Positions 1 to 8,765 are shown, counted from the first letter of the stretch. The stretch: DNA of 54,336 bases from Clostridia bacterium (GCA_017463245.1 JAFTPN010000018.1:1-54336); one strand, 5' to 3'. Program-made: numbers and translations. Notes: generated from the sequence alone by a model not told the origin.

Positions 1-1
1 G

Positions 2-121
2 GTGGCCAAGGTAGCGGGGATGAACAAATTTCTGCGCATCTACTACGCCCGCGTAAAGGCCTGCTATCCCCTTGAATTTGGCCACAAAAAAAGCGGCTTT
101 ACGCCGCAATTTGCCTCTTGA
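2..121 (+). CDS. Possible C-terminal end of a gene entering from the left
   Basis: An open frame runs in from the left edge without a visible start and stops with TGA at 119-121, giving 39 residues that begin VAKVAGMNKF and end TPQFAS. The pattern VAxxAG followed by PLEF weakly recalls the last helix of AraC-type regulators, but spacing does not fit well. The frame is too short to identify. A minus-strand terminator-like hairpin lies inside it at 84-107, which speaks against it, so it may not be a real gene end. Confidence 0.25.
   Translation: MAKVAGMNKFLRIYYARVKACYPLEFGHKKSGFTPQFAS
84..107 (-). terminator. Rho-independent terminator, minus strand
   Basis: Read on the minus strand there is a stem GCGGC / GCCGC around a GTAAA loop followed directly by seven T. 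No minus-strand gene lies to its right before the AraC gene, so it may end a short non-coding transcript from the promoter-like site at 172-200. Confidence 0.5.
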
Positions 122-171
122 ATTTATTTAGCAGGTTTTTTATTTGGGAATTCTTTTCCCGTTTGACACAA

Positions 172-200
172 TTATAGGGCTGTCAAAAAATATCCGCAAC
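172..200 (-). promoter_or_regulatory. Candidate minus-strand promoter
   Basis: On the minus strand a perfect TATAAT (172-177) lies 17 bases downstream of TTGCGG (4 of 6 matches). It would start a transcript near 165 that runs into the terminator at 84-107, about 80 nt, without a clear reading frame. Confidence 0.35.
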
Positions 201-240
201 GCCTTTGCTTATTTCTTTTGGGACAAATATATCCTTTCTC

Positions 241-269
241 TTTACTCAGCTAAACTTTTCGTGTACACT
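241..269 (+). promoter_or_regulatory. Candidate promoter of the first AraC gene
   Basis: TTTACT (241-246) and TACACT (264-269), each 4 of 6 matches to consensus, are separated by 17 bases. The predicted start near 276 is only 8 bases before the TTG at 284, favouring the downstream start codon at 341. Confidence 0.4.
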
Positions 270-340
270 AACAATGAAGTCATTTGTTAGCATCGTTTTT
301 TGAAATCGTTACCAGCGAACTTTGGAGGGAGGCGCAACTT

Positions 341-1171
341 TTGTCCACCGTGTTCTACGAGCAGCGTTCCGAAAATGAATTTATCGGTATCATCTGCGAC
401 CATCCATTCCCCGCCCACGTGCATGACCCCGCCGAAATTGTCTGTCTCACCGCCGGCTACCTGGAAATGACCATTGCGGGCAAAAAGTGTCGCCTGATGC
501 CCGGCGATATCGCCGTGGTGTTTCCGGCCATTCCGCATAGCTATGACATCGTATCCGAGGGCGTGCAGGGACTGACGCTGATCTTCTCCCCCGACACAAT
601 TTCCGAGTTCAGCCGCACCTTCCGCACCATGGTGCCCGTGAATCCCCTGCTGCTGAAGCAGGATAAGCCCACCGAGATGAATGTGATCGTCCGCAACTTG
701 ATGAAGCTTTCCGCCCTGGATTCCTCTCCCCTCAAGCAGGGCTACCTGCACCTGTTCCTGGCGTATCTGTTCACCAGCCTCACCCTGCAGCCCATTGAAA
801 AGCACATCCACTCCGGGCTGAGCTATCAGGTGCTGCACTACATCTCCGAGCATTTCACCGAGCCGCTCTCGCTGGAAAGCACCGCCCACGCCCTGGGCAT
901 CAGCCGCATCCACCTGAGCCACATTTTCTCCCAGCAGCTGCACATCAACTTCCGGCAGTATATCAACACCCTGCGCATCGACCGCGCCTGTTCCCTGCTG
1001 CGGGATCCCACCTATTCCATTTCCCAGATCGCCGACCTGTGCGGCTATGGCAATCCCCGCACCTTCCACCGTGCCTTCCTGGCGCAATGCAACATGCCCC
1101 CGAACCAATACCGCACCAAGCTGACCATCTATACCGGCGAGGAAGAACCGCTTCCCGAGGATGAAGAATAA
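341..1171 (+). CDS. AraC family transcriptional regulator with N-terminal cupin domain
   Basis: 276-residue DNA-binding regulator. The N-terminal half has a cupin-type effector-binding region (HPFPAHVHDPAEIV, then CRLMPGDIAVVFP, IPHSYD), as in sugar-sensing AraC proteins. The C-terminal ~100 residues contain two helix-turn-helix motifs (LSLESTAHALGISRIHLSHIF in part, and ISQIADLCGYGNPRTFHRAF) and end in the usual PPNQYR. I chose TTG at 341 because GGAGGGAGG ends 8 bases before it; the open frame extends up to a TTG at 284 that has no ribosome binding site, and GTG at 350 is a further option. It faces the minus-strand GH3 gene across a shared terminator and probably controls the neighbouring glycan genes; this is inferred from position. 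Confidence 0.9.
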   Translation: MSTVFYEQRSENEFIGIICDHPFPAHVHDPAEIVCLTAGYLEMTIAGKKCRLMPGDIAVVFPAIPHSYDIVSEGVQGLTLIFSPDTISEFSRTFRTMVPVNPLLLKQDKPTEMNVIVRNLMKLSALDSSPLKQGYLHLFLAYLFTSLTLQPIEKHIHSGLSYQVLHYISEHFTEPLSLESTAHALGISRIHLSHIFSQQLHINFRQYINTLRIDRACSLLRDPTYSISQIADLCGYGNPRTFHRAFLAQCNMPPNQYRTKLTIYTGEEEPLPEDEE

Positions 1172-1181
1172 CAGCATAAGC

Positions 1182-1214
1182 AAAGGGCTGTCCGGATCAT
1201 GGACAGCCCTTTTT
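1182..1214. terminator. Bidirectional terminator between AraC and GH3 genes
   Basis: Stem AAAGGGCTGTCC / GGACAGCCCTTT around a 7-base loop, with a T-run on the plus side and a T-rich tract on the minus side. It serves the two converging genes. Confidence 0.85.
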
Positions 1215-1219
1215 CATTT

Positions 1220-4123
1220 TCACTTTTCAACGCAGCGCAGCCAGCACAGCTTCGCCTCGCCCTGGAGCTTCACCGCCACTTCCACCGTTTCCGGCAGCTC
1301 GTCCAGCGCCAGGGGGATCTCCACATTGGCGTAGATGGGCTGCTGCAGCGCGATGCGCGCAGGCTCGTCGGCGCGGTTTTTGTTGTCCTGCAGGGTGAAG
1401 GGCACGGGGTTGTAGTCCAGGGTGCTGCCCTTCCAGGAACCCGCAAGCTGGCCGTTCACCAGCACTTCCGCCCGGCAGCCCTGGGCGCTGCACAGATGCA
1501 GGATCATCTTGCCCGTCAGGGTGGATGCATCCACATCCCCATAGCGCAGCAGGGTCTCCTGGCCGGGGATGGTCTCCACCGCCGTGAAGCCGTACTGCCC
1601 CTGGGTCAGTTGCATATGCTCATAGTCGTCGAAGCACTCCGCGGGGGTGCGCAGGCGCAGGTCGCGCAGACCGATGGTCTCGCCGGGGACGTCCACCTGC
1701 GCCCTCAGGGGCAGCTCCGCGCTGGAGCAGCCCACCGCCAGGGTGTAGCAGCCCGCCTCCACCAGCAGCTTGCGGCTGATCACATCATAGCAGCGCAGCT
1801 CCTGCACCGGCACGGCGATCTCCACATGGCGCTTCTCGCCGGGGGCGATGGCCTTCAGGCGGCGGAAGCCCACCAGCTGCTTCAGGGGCTTCTTCATGCG
1901 GGAGGCCGGGGCGGTGGCATACACCTGCGCCACCTCATCGCTGGTGACAGCGCCAGTGTTGGTCACGTCGAAGCTCACCCGCAGCGTGGTCTGATCCACC
2001 AATTCCGCCGCCAGATCGCTGTAAGCAAAGCTGGTATAGGTCAGGCCATGGCCGAAGGGATACTGCACCTGGCCGTCAAAATAGCGGTAGGTGCGCTTGC
2101 CCTTGATGATGTCGTAATCGTCCATATCCGGCAGCTGATCGTCGCTCTGATACCAGGTCATGTTCAGGCGGCCTGCGGGGGCATTGTGACCCAGCAGCGT
2201 TTCCGCCATGGCGATGCCCATGTCCTGGGCGCCGGTGGCGCTCCACACCACAGCCTTGGCCTTGGTTTCAAAGGCATAGGGATAGTTGCTGAAAAGCGCC
2301 ACCGCCGTGTTGGCATTGGCGGCCACCACAGCATCCATCAGCCTTTGCTGGCAGGGCGGCAGCACGATGGTCTCCCGGTCGTGCTCCTCCTTGGCGTTCA
2401 CCATGGGCTGGCAGCCCAGGGCAAGCACCACGATCTTCTTCTCCGCCGCCAGCTTCACCGCAGCCTCGGTGCCGCTCTCCACCACCTGCATGGTCAGGGC
2501 GGCGGGCGTTACGCCCTCGCCGGTGATCAGGCAGTCGTTTTCATCCATGCCCAGGGGCATATCGAAGCGGCTGGTCATGGTCACGGTGCCGTCGGCCTTG
2601 GGCTGCATGCGGAACAGCTCCTCGATGTGCCAGCTGAACACCGCCTTGTTGGCGGCCTTCACGGGGGTGGAGCCTTCCTTCACGGCCTCCGGGTCAATGG
2701 CCAGATACAGCCCGGTGCTGGTGGCGCGGAAGTTGTAGCTCCCCTCGCCCCAGTCCTCCTTGATGAACACCTCCGGCGCATCGCCCAGGCACACATTGCC
2801 CTCTGCGTCCAGGCACAGGGGCTTGCCGTTCAGGGCAAAGGTCACCCGGTCGTGGCCATCGCAGCAGGCCACCTCGCCCAGCAGCTGGGCAAAGCCTTGC
2901 TTCAGCGTGGTGCGGAAGGTAGGCGCACCGCCGTACCAGTCCTGGTGCCAGGCGTCGGCCAGGGGGCCGACGAGGGCAATGTCCTCCGCCTGCACGGTTT
3001 TGTCCAGGGGCAGCATGCCGTCGTTTTCCAGCAGCACCACGGCCTCCCGGGACACCTGGCGGCAAATGGCCTGATGCTTCTCGCAGCCCAGATCGCTTTC
3101 CGTCACCCGGTCGAAGGGATTGCGCTGCTGTGCATCATACACGCCCAGGCGCAGCTTGGTGCGCAGCACATTGCGGATGGCCTCGTCCACCTCTTCCTCC
3201 GTCAGAAGCCCCAGCTCATAGGCCTCCTTGGCGGCGGGGTACACCAGCGCAGGATTGTCGGACATGCTGTCCACGCCCGCCTTGATGGCATGGGCCACGG
3301 TCTCCGCATGCATGCCACAGGCATGGGCATGGGTCACCACCAGCCCCATGGCGCCGCCGTCGCCCACAGCGTGGGTCAGGCCGTACTGCTTTTTCAGGAT
3401 ATCCCGCACCTCGCTGTTCAGGATGCCCTGCACGCCGTTGATGCGGTTATAGGCCGTCATGATGGCCTCCGCGCCGCCCTTTTCGATCACCCGGCGGAAG
3501 GGCTCCAGGTAGGATTCGTATTTATCACGGGGCGTGATGGTGGCGTTTTTCCACACGCGGCCACGCTCGGTGTTGTTGGCATAGAAATGCTTGAGGGTAG
3601 CGGCCACGCGGATGTAATACGGGTCGTCGCCCCGCATGCCCTGCACAAAGCCGGAGGCCATTTCCCCGGTGAGGAAGGGATCCTCGCCATAGCCTTCCTC
3701 GTTGCGACCCCAGCGGGGATCCCGTTCCAGATCCACCGTGGGCGCCCAGCGGCACAGCCCGCGGCCAAAATGGCGGTGGTGCAGCACCCGCGCCTCCACG
3801 CCCGTCACCATGCCCGCCTGGCGCAAAATGTCGGGATCCCAGGTGGCGCTCATGCCGATGGGCTGGGGAAAGGAGGTGGTGGGCTCCGGGGGACGGCGCA
3901 TTTCCACCGGCCCCTGATCGTTGCGCGCCTGCACGCCATGGGCAGCCTCGCCGCCCACGCCCACGCCGGGAATGCCCAGCCGCTCCAGGTCAGCCCTGCC
4001 GCCGCCGGCGATGAGGCTCAGCTTCTCGTCCATGGTCAGGGCGTCCAGCAGCCAGGCGATGCGCTCTTCATCCGTGCGGGAAACATCCCAGAAGGGCGTG
4101 GTCTTGTCGATCCTGCAAGTCAT
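1220..4123 (-). CDS. Glycoside hydrolase family 3 protein (beta-glucosidase/beta-xylosidase type)
   Basis: 967-residue GH3 enzyme expected to release terminal beta-linked glucose or xylose. The N-terminal barrel shows the family landmarks WAPTVDLERDPRWGR (about 126-140), KHF at 178-180, and the likely nucleophile Asp255 in AVGDGGA (usual form SDWGA). The second alpha/beta domain includes VVWSATGAQDMG, WYQSDDQLPD and YPFGHGLTYTSF, followed by a fibronectin III-like domain with VTNTGAVTSDEVAQVY. Two extras are visible: an insertion of about 100 residues near 400-500 in the second domain, and a C-terminal carbohydrate-binding-like region of about 120 residues. No signal peptide, so it should act in the cytoplasm on imported oligosaccharides. 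Start supported by AGGAG 8 bases upstream. Exact substrate is not readable; context suggests xylan or pectin side chains. Confidence 0.93.
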   Translation of the reverse strand: MTCRIDKTTPFWDVSRTDEERIAWLLDALTMDEKLSLIAGGGRADLERLGIPGVGVGGEAAHGVQARNDQGPVEMRRPPEPTTSFPQPIGMSATWDPDILRQAGMVTGVEARVLHHRHFGRGLCRWAPTVDLERDPRWGRNEEGYGEDPFLTGEMASGFVQGMRGDDPYYIRVAATLKHFYANNTERGRVWKNATITPRDKYESYLEPFRRVIEKGGAEAIMTAYNRINGVQGILNSEVRDILKKQYGLTHAVGDGGAMGLVVTHAHACGMHAETVAHAIKAGVDSMSDNPALVYPAAKEAYELGLLTEEEVDEAIRNVLRTKLRLGVYDAQQRNPFDRVTESDLGCEKHQAICRQVSREAVVLLENDGMLPLDKTVQAEDIALVGPLADAWHQDWYGGAPTFRTTLKQGFAQLLGEVACCDGHDRVTFALNGKPLCLDAEGNVCLGDAPEVFIKEDWGEGSYNFRATSTGLYLAIDPEAVKEGSTPVKAANKAVFSWHIEELFRMQPKADGTVTMTSRFDMPLGMDENDCLITGEGVTPAALTMQVVESGTEAAVKLAAEKKIVVLALGCQPMVNAKEEHDRETIVLPPCQQRLMDAVVAANANTAVALFSNYPYAFETKAKAVVWSATGAQDMGIAMAETLLGHNAPAGRLNMTWYQSDDQLPDMDDYDIIKGKRTYRYFDGQVQYPFGHGLTYTSFAYSDLAAELVDQTTLRVSFDVTNTGAVTSDEVAQVYATAPASRMKKPLKQLVGFRRLKAIAPGEKRHVEIAVPVQELRCYDVISRKLLVEAGCYTLAVGCSSAELPLRAQVDVPGETIGLRDLRLRTPAECFDDYEHMQLTQGQYGFTAVETIPGQETLLRYGDVDASTLTGKMILHLCSAQGCRAEVLVNGQLAGSWKGSTLDYNPVPFTLQDNKNRADEPARIALQQPIYANVEIPLALDELPETVEVAVKLQGEAKLCWLRCVEK

Positions 4124-4218
4124 GGCGTTTCTCCTTTATGCTCACGATTGTTTTGCCTGCATCATACCACACTTTTCCGCCGATGGAAAGCCCGCAATTT
4201 CTTTCTTCTTCCGTATTT

Positions 4219-5607
4219 TTATTGGCTATCCTGCATCCTGCGGATCTTCCGCACCACCGGGATCGCCATGCCGATGGCGGTAACGCCGGTGAGCACGTTG
4301 GAGATCATCATGGTCAGGCCCACGGCCTCCACCCCCAGGCTGGTGAAGTGCTGGAACACCCACAATACCGGCACCCGATAGGCAAAGACCCGCACCACGT
4401 TCAGCACCATGGTGCGCTTGGTGTACCCATAGCCAATGAGCAGCGCCACCGTGGCAGAATTGATGCCCAGGGTCACATAGCCCAGCATCTCCCAGCGGTG
4501 GATGCTGACGATCATCTGCTGGAAGTTTGCGTCAAACTGGCTCTGGGACTGGGCAAACACGCTGGCCAGCCAGGGCAGGCACAGGGAAACGATGGTCAGC
4601 CCCATAAGGCCAATGGCCACATTGACGCCAATGAGCAGGAAGTAGAATTGCAGCGTGCGGCTGTACTTCCCCGCGCCCCGGTTCTGGCTGATCAGCGGGG
4701 CGGTGCCATCGGTAAAGCCGATGTGCCAGGAGGTGGTGAGCCCGCCGATGTTGTTGGAAACGCCCAGCGCCCCCACCGTCAGCGCACCGTACACCCCGGA
4801 CATGGCGTTCACGATCACCTTGCCCGCCGCAAAGAGCATCTTCTCGGCAGAAACGGGGTAGGCCAGGTTGATCACCGGCCCCACGGTCTCCCGCTTCAGC
4901 CGCACCTGGCTGAGGGTAAAGCGGAAAGCGCCGTCGTCCCCCGGCATGGTGCAAAGGGCGTAAACCAGCACCAGCAGCTGCCCCACCAGCGTGGCCACGG
5001 CAATGAGGATCAGCCCGCCCTTCACCACATACACAAAGAAGGCGGAGAGCGCCAGCTTCACCAGTATCACGCCCAGATTCAGCAGCAGGATGCGCCGTGT
5101 GTGGCCGCGGCTGCGCTCGATGGCGATATACACCGTGTTGAAGAATCCCACCACCAGCGAGAGGATCTCCACCCGGAAATACCCCGCCCCCGTGGCGATG
5201 AGCGCCTCCGGCGTTTGCAACAGCCGCAGGAAGGGCTCAGCAAAGGGCACCAGCGTCAGGGCAATGAAACCCGCCACCAGCACCGCCATGGCATACACCG
5301 TAGAGACCCGCCGCCGCACCAGGATATCGTCCCCCTGACCATAGGCCTCGGCGATCTTGATGCTGCCGCCCACCGCCAGTCCGCTGCCCAGGGCATTGAT
5401 CATCAGGGTGATCTGGCTCAGGCAGGCCACGGCGGACACCGCATCCGAGCCGATGTGGGAGGCCATCAGCGCATCCAGCACCTTGAAGATGGATTGCAGC
5501 GCCTGATACAGCGCCAGGGGCGCGGACACCGTGAGCAGCACCCGCAGGGGCGAGGCATTCAGCGCATAGTCGCGAAACTTCTCGTCCTTCTTGGAAAAAC
5601 CAGCCAT
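4219..5607 (-). CDS. MATE family efflux transporter
   Basis: 462-residue integral membrane protein with about 12 hydrophobic segments and the MatE pattern: SAPLALYQALQSIF near the N-terminus, SAVACLSQITLMINALGSGLAVGGS and a repeated half later (GALGVSNNIGGLTTSW, DGTAPLISQNRGAG). MATE proteins export drugs, metabolites or other small molecules using H+ or Na+ gradients; the cargo here is unknown. The longer frame starts 16 codons earlier, but GGAGG lies 5 bases before the ATG at 5607, so this start is chosen. It lies between an ABC ATPase gene and the GH3 gene on the same strand; the terminator at 5625-5656 just upstream may partly separate it from the ATPase. Confidence 0.9.
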   Translation of the reverse strand: MAGFSKKDEKFRDYALNASPLRVLLTVSAPLALYQALQSIFKVLDALMASHIGSDAVSAVACLSQITLMINALGSGLAVGGSIKIAEAYGQGDDILVRRRVSTVYAMAVLVAGFIALTLVPFAEPFLRLLQTPEALIATGAGYFRVEILSLVVGFFNTVYIAIERSRGHTRRILLLNLGVILVKLALSAFFVYVVKGGLILIAVATLVGQLLVLVYALCTMPGDDGAFRFTLSQVRLKRETVGPVINLAYPVSAEKMLFAAGKVIVNAMSGVYGALTVGALGVSNNIGGLTTSWHIGFTDGTAPLISQNRGAGKYSRTLQFYFLLIGVNVAIGLMGLTIVSLCLPWLASVFAQSQSQFDANFQQMIVSIHRWEMLGYVTLGINSATVALLIGYGYTKRTMVLNVVRVFAYRVPVLWVFQHFTSLGVEAVGLTMMISNVLTGVTAIGMAIPVVRKIRRMQDSQ

Positions 5608-5624
5608 GCTTTCCTCCGATAAAA

Positions 5625-5656
5625 ATGCGCACTCCCCTTTGCGGGAAATGCGCATA
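5625..5656 (-). terminator. Terminator after the ABC ATPase gene
   Basis: On the minus strand ATGCGCA and TGCGCAT arms enclose a smaller TCCC/GGGGA stem, followed by TTTTTA. It lies 17 bases past the stop codon of the upstream ATPase and just before the ribosome binding site of the MATE gene. Confidence 0.75.
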
Positions 5657-5672
5657 GGTTATTTCATTTGGT

Positions 5673-6749
5673 TCAGATCACATTCTCCGTTTCCGCATCG
5701 AAGAGGTACACGCTCTCGTAGGGGATGGAGAAGACGATGGCGCTGTCCATGTCGGGGATCTCGTGGGGGGTGACCTTCAGGATGGACTTGTCGCTGTCCA
5801 CATCCACATACACGTTGGCGTTGTCGCCCAGCATTTCGGTCAGCTCCACCGTGCCGGAGATCACATAGGCTTCTTCCTTTTCGCCCAGGGCAACGGCCTC
5901 GGGACGGAAGCCGAACACGATGTCTTTGCCCTCGTATTCGCTGATACTTTCGCCCAGCTTTTTGCTCAGGTCAAGGCTGTGCTGGCCGATGGTGATGCAG
6001 CCCTTTTCCACCTTGCGGGTGATGAAGTTCATGGGCGGCTCGCCAATGAAGCCCGCCACGAACATATTCACCGGGTTGAAGTAGACCTCCTTGGGGGTGC
6101 CCACCTGCTGCACATAGCCATTCTTCATCACCACGATGCGGTCAGCCATGGTCATGGCCTCGGTCTGGTCGTGGGTGACGTAGATGGTGGTGGCGCCGGT
6201 CTCGCGGTGGATCTGGGTGATCTCGGAGCGCATGGTGACGCGCTGCTTGGCGTCCAGGTTGGACAGGGGCTCGTCCATCAGGAAGATGCCCACCTTGCGG
6301 ATGATGGAGCGACCCACCGCCACGCGCTGGCGCTGGCCGCCGGACAGGGCGCGGGGCATACGATCCAGATAGTCGGTCAGGCCCAGGATCTTGGCCGTCT
6401 TCTGCACCCGCTCCTCGATCACGTCCTCGTCCACGCCCTGCAGATTCAGGCCGAAGGCCAGGTTGTCGTACACGGACATATTGGGATAGAGGGCATAGCT
6501 CTGGAACACCATGGCCACCTCGCGCTCGCGGGGACCCCAGTTGTTGGCCAGCTCACCATCGATGAGGAACTCGCCCTTGCTGATGTCCTCCAGGCCGGCG
6601 ATCATGCGCAGCGTGGTGGACTTGCCGCAGCCGGAGGGGCCAACAAACACGATGAACTCACCCCGCTCGGCTTCCATGTTGAAGTCATGCACGGCGTGGA
6701 AGCCATTGGGATAGATCTTGTTGATGTTCTTCAGCGTAAGGTATGCCAT
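5673..6749 (-). CDS. ugpC: Carbohydrate ABC transporter ATP-binding protein, UgpC/MsmK type
   Basis: 358-residue ATPase that powers sugar importers of the CUT1 class. Walker A GPSGCGKST (about 38-46), Q-loop VFQSYALYPNM, signature LSGGQRQRVA, Walker B IFLMDEPLSNLDA and switch His in VTHDQTEA are all present, followed by a C-terminal TOBE-type regulatory region with VFGFRPEAVAL. The frame is open for 32 codons upstream, but AAGGAG precedes the ATG at 6749, which also matches the usual MAxLTLKNI start. It has no permease next to it; such ATPases often serve several sugar transporters, so it may energise the permeases at 14643-16595 together with or instead of the paralogue at 10011-11084. Divergent to an AraC gene. 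Confidence 0.95.
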   Translation of the reverse strand: MAYLTLKNINKIYPNGFHAVHDFNMEAERGEFIVFVGPSGCGKSTTLRMIAGLEDISKGEFLIDGELANNWGPREREVAMVFQSYALYPNMSVYDNLAFGLNLQGVDEDVIEERVQKTAKILGLTDYLDRMPRALSGGQRQRVAVGRSIIRKVGIFLMDEPLSNLDAKQRVTMRSEITQIHRETGATTIYVTHDQTEAMTMADRIVVMKNGYVQQVGTPKEVYFNPVNMFVAGFIGEPPMNFITRKVEKGCITIGQHSLDLSKKLGESISEYEGKDIVFGFRPEAVALGEKEEAYVISGTVELTEMLGDNANVYVDVDSDKSILKVTPHEIPDMDSAIVFSIPYESVYLFDAETENVI

Positions 6750-6798
6750 GGTGGTTTGCTCCTTTACTTGGACGTTTGCGGCAAATTCTGCCACGGGA

Positions 6799-6827
6799 TA
6801 GACAAAACCGACTAATTTTGGTACAAT
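6799..6827 (+). promoter_or_regulatory. Promoter of the second AraC gene
   Basis: TAGACA (6799-6804) and TACAAT (6822-6827) with a 17-base spacer, each one mismatch from consensus. The -10 box lies inside a perfect inverted repeat at 6817-6833. Confidence 0.7.
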
Positions 6828-6833
6828 ACCAAA
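6817..6833. promoter_or_regulatory. Palindrome over the AraC -10 box (operator candidate)
   Basis: TTTGGTA CAA TACCAAA is a perfect 7+3+7 inverted repeat covering the -10 box. A protein bound here would block the AraC promoter and could also affect the divergent ATPase gene. Its binding partner is unknown. Confidence 0.5.
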
Positions 6834-6856
6834 CAGAAACGCCACGAGGTGATCAG

Positions 6857-7648
6857 ATGAATGACATCATCTTTGCCGGAAAGCACGTGTTGACCTACAA
6901 CGTGAGCCGGCACAAGCATAAAAACTGGGAGCTGATCTACTGCACAGGCGAAACGGGCAAGTTCGTCTTCAGCGATCTGGAGCTTCCCTATGCCGAGGGG
7001 GATATTGTGGTGATCCCGCCGGACATCCCCCACGAAAACGTGAGCAGCGCCGGATTCACCAACATCCACCTGAACATCGATAACGCCACCCTGGCCTTCC
7101 GCCAGCCCACCGTGGTGCGGGACGATGTGAACCAGTCCCTGCGCCACCTCTTCGCCGATGCGTATTACCTCTTCTGCGGAGATCCGGAGCGCCGGGCAGC
7201 GCTGCTTTCCTCCTATGGCAATCTCATCGTGCGCCATGTGAGCCTGGGGCGCACCTCCCACCCGAAAAACCGGGTCGTGGAGGAGATCGAGCAGAGCATT
7301 GTGCAGAACTACGCCAATCCCAATTATGAACTTGACGAGGTTCTGTCCTCCATGCCCTACTGCTATGATTACCTTTGCAGGCTGTTCCGCCAGGAGGTGT
7401 GCACCACACCCCATAAATACCTGACGAACCTGCGCCTGCAGGTGGCCGCGGATATGCTCCTTTCCGGCTGCACCAACGGCAGCATTTCGGAAATTGCGCA
7501 TATGTGCGGCTTCCGCGATCCGCTGTACTTCTCCCGCCTGTTCAAAAAACGCTACGATGTCTCCCCCAGCGCCTATGGCCGTCAAACGCCCCAGGAGCAG
7601 CCGGAGGATGCGGATTCCGACAGTCAGAAGATCATTCTGCCTGAATAA
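6857..7648 (+). CDS. AraC family transcriptional regulator
   Basis: 263-residue regulator with an N-terminal cupin-like sensor (HKHKNWELIYCTGETGKFVF in outline, then YAEGDIVVIPPDIPHEN) and a C-terminal pair of helix-turn-helix motifs (LDEVLSSMPYCYDYLCRLFRQEV in part; ISEIAHMCGFRDPLYFSRLFKKRY in part) ending SPSAYG. ATG 6857 is chosen over an upstream open frame because GAGGTG lies 5 bases before it and a good promoter ends at 6827. Its 3' end overlaps the converging GH105 gene by 17 bases. Likely a local sugar-responsive activator for the divergent ATPase/MATE/GH3 genes or the GH105-side operon; inferred from position. Confidence 0.93.
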   Translation: MNDIIFAGKHVLTYNVSRHKHKNWELIYCTGETGKFVFSDLELPYAEGDIVVIPPDIPHENVSSAGFTNIHLNIDNATLAFRQPTVVRDDVNQSLRHLFADAYYLFCGDPERRAALLSSYGNLIVRHVSLGRTSHPKNRVVEEIEQSIVQNYANPNYELDEVLSSMPYCYDYLCRLFRQEVCTTPHKYLTNLRLQVAADMLLSGCTNGSISEIAHMCGFRDPLYFSRLFKKRYDVSPSAYGRQTPQEQPEDADSDSQKIILPE

Positions 7649-8765
7649 GCCTGCGCACCTCGGTGTAGCACAGCACCAGGGGCGCCACGCCCTTGGCATC
7701 GTTGTTCACCACGGGCTCGGAAATGTAGTAGGCATAGGTGCCGTCACGGCGGCGATCCTTCTCCGGCCCCAGGCCAGCCACCAGGCAGATGCCGCCCAGG
7801 TCGATGCCCTCATCGTGGAAAGTCAAATACTTGTTCACAATGCCGTCGAAGGTCTTGAGGCCTTTGGCGGCATATTCCTTTGCCAGCACACCCAGGCGCG
7901 CGCCCTTGAGCATGGCATAGGCCATCATGCTGCTGCCGCTGGTCTCCAGGTAGTTGCCTTGGCGGCCGGGCTGATCCACCACCTGCCAGTACATGCCGGA
8001 CTCTTCATCGGCATAGGCGGCAACGCCAGCCATCAGTTCGCGCAGCAGCGCGGCCACCTCGGCCTTCTCGCTGCCCTCGGGCAGGATCTCCGCCAGATCC
8101 ACCAGCGCAATGGCGAACCAGCCCATGGCCCGCAGCCAGAAGCTCTGGGAAAGGCCGGTTTCCTTGTCCGCCCAGAACACGGTGCGGCTGGCATCATAGC
8201 CGTGGTAGTAGAGGCGCTTTTGCTCGTCGAACATATGCTGACGCACAATGCGCAGCTGCTTCACCACATCGGAGTAGTCCCCCTGGCCGAAGTGCTTCTC
8301 ATACAGCGCAGCAAAGACCTGCGCCATGTAGATGCCATCCAGCCAGACCTGATTGGGATAAATGGCCTTGTGCCACCAGCTGCCCTCATGGGTACGGGGC
8401 TGCTCCTGCAGGGCTTCGTGGAGTTTTTCAGCTGCCAGGCGGTATTTCTCCTTGCCGGTCATGGCATACAGGGGAAACAGCACACGGCCTTCGTTGATAT
8501 CGTCCAGGGTCTGTTTGTCCTTTTCCCAGGTGCGGATGGTGCCATCCTCACCGATGAAGCTGTCCACAAAGGTCTCCACAAAATCGGAGTACCTGCTGTC
8601 GCCCAGGATGCTGGCCATTTCCAGCAGCGCGGTGAGCATGCAGCCATCGATGTAGTTCCAGGCGGCAGGCCTGCCCTGGCGCACCCGCTCGATGTTCCAG
8701 GCGGTCTTCTCCGGGGAGGACTGCTGGATCAGGTGCAGAACATAGCTGTCGATCTTTCCGTACAT
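7632..8765 (-). CDS. GH105 unsaturated rhamnogalacturonyl/glucuronyl hydrolase
   Basis: 377-residue alpha/alpha-barrel enzyme of the GH88/GH105 group, which removes the 4,5-unsaturated uronic acid left at the end of oligosaccharides by lyases. Family marks: AWNYIDGCML, EGSWWHKAIYPNQVWLDGIYM with the likely catalytic Asp in VWLDGIY (residue 143 from this start), WLRAMGWFAIAL, and the C-terminal SGSSMMAYAML. No signal peptide, so it works in the cytoplasm on imported rhamnogalacturonan or xylan fragments. The frame has ATG at 8771 and 8765; AGAGGG abuts the first but is 6 bases from the second, so 8765 is chosen. It is the last gene of the ABC operon, and its end overlaps the converging AraC gene. 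Confidence 0.92.
   Translation of the reverse strand: MYGKIDSYVLHLIQQSSPEKTAWNIERVRQGRPAAWNYIDGCMLTALLEMASILGDSRYSDFVETFVDSFIGEDGTIRTWEKDKQTLDDINEGRVLFPLYAMTGKEKYRLAAEKLHEALQEQPRTHEGSWWHKAIYPNQVWLDGIYMAQVFAALYEKHFGQGDYSDVVKQLRIVRQHMFDEQKRLYYHGYDASRTVFWADKETGLSQSFWLRAMGWFAIALVDLAEILPEGSEKAEVAALLRELMAGVAAYADEESGMYWQVVDQPGRQGNYLETSGSSMMAYAMLKGARLGVLAKEYAAKGLKTFDGIVNKYLTFHDEGIDLGGICLVAGLGPEKDRRRDGTYAYYISEPVVNNDAKGVAPLVLCYTEVRRLIQAE

Noticed and set aside
1199-4381. A 1060-residue plus-strand open frame opposite the GH3 gene
   Set aside because: Low-complexity His/Gly/Gln composition without motifs; the GH3 gene explains the region.
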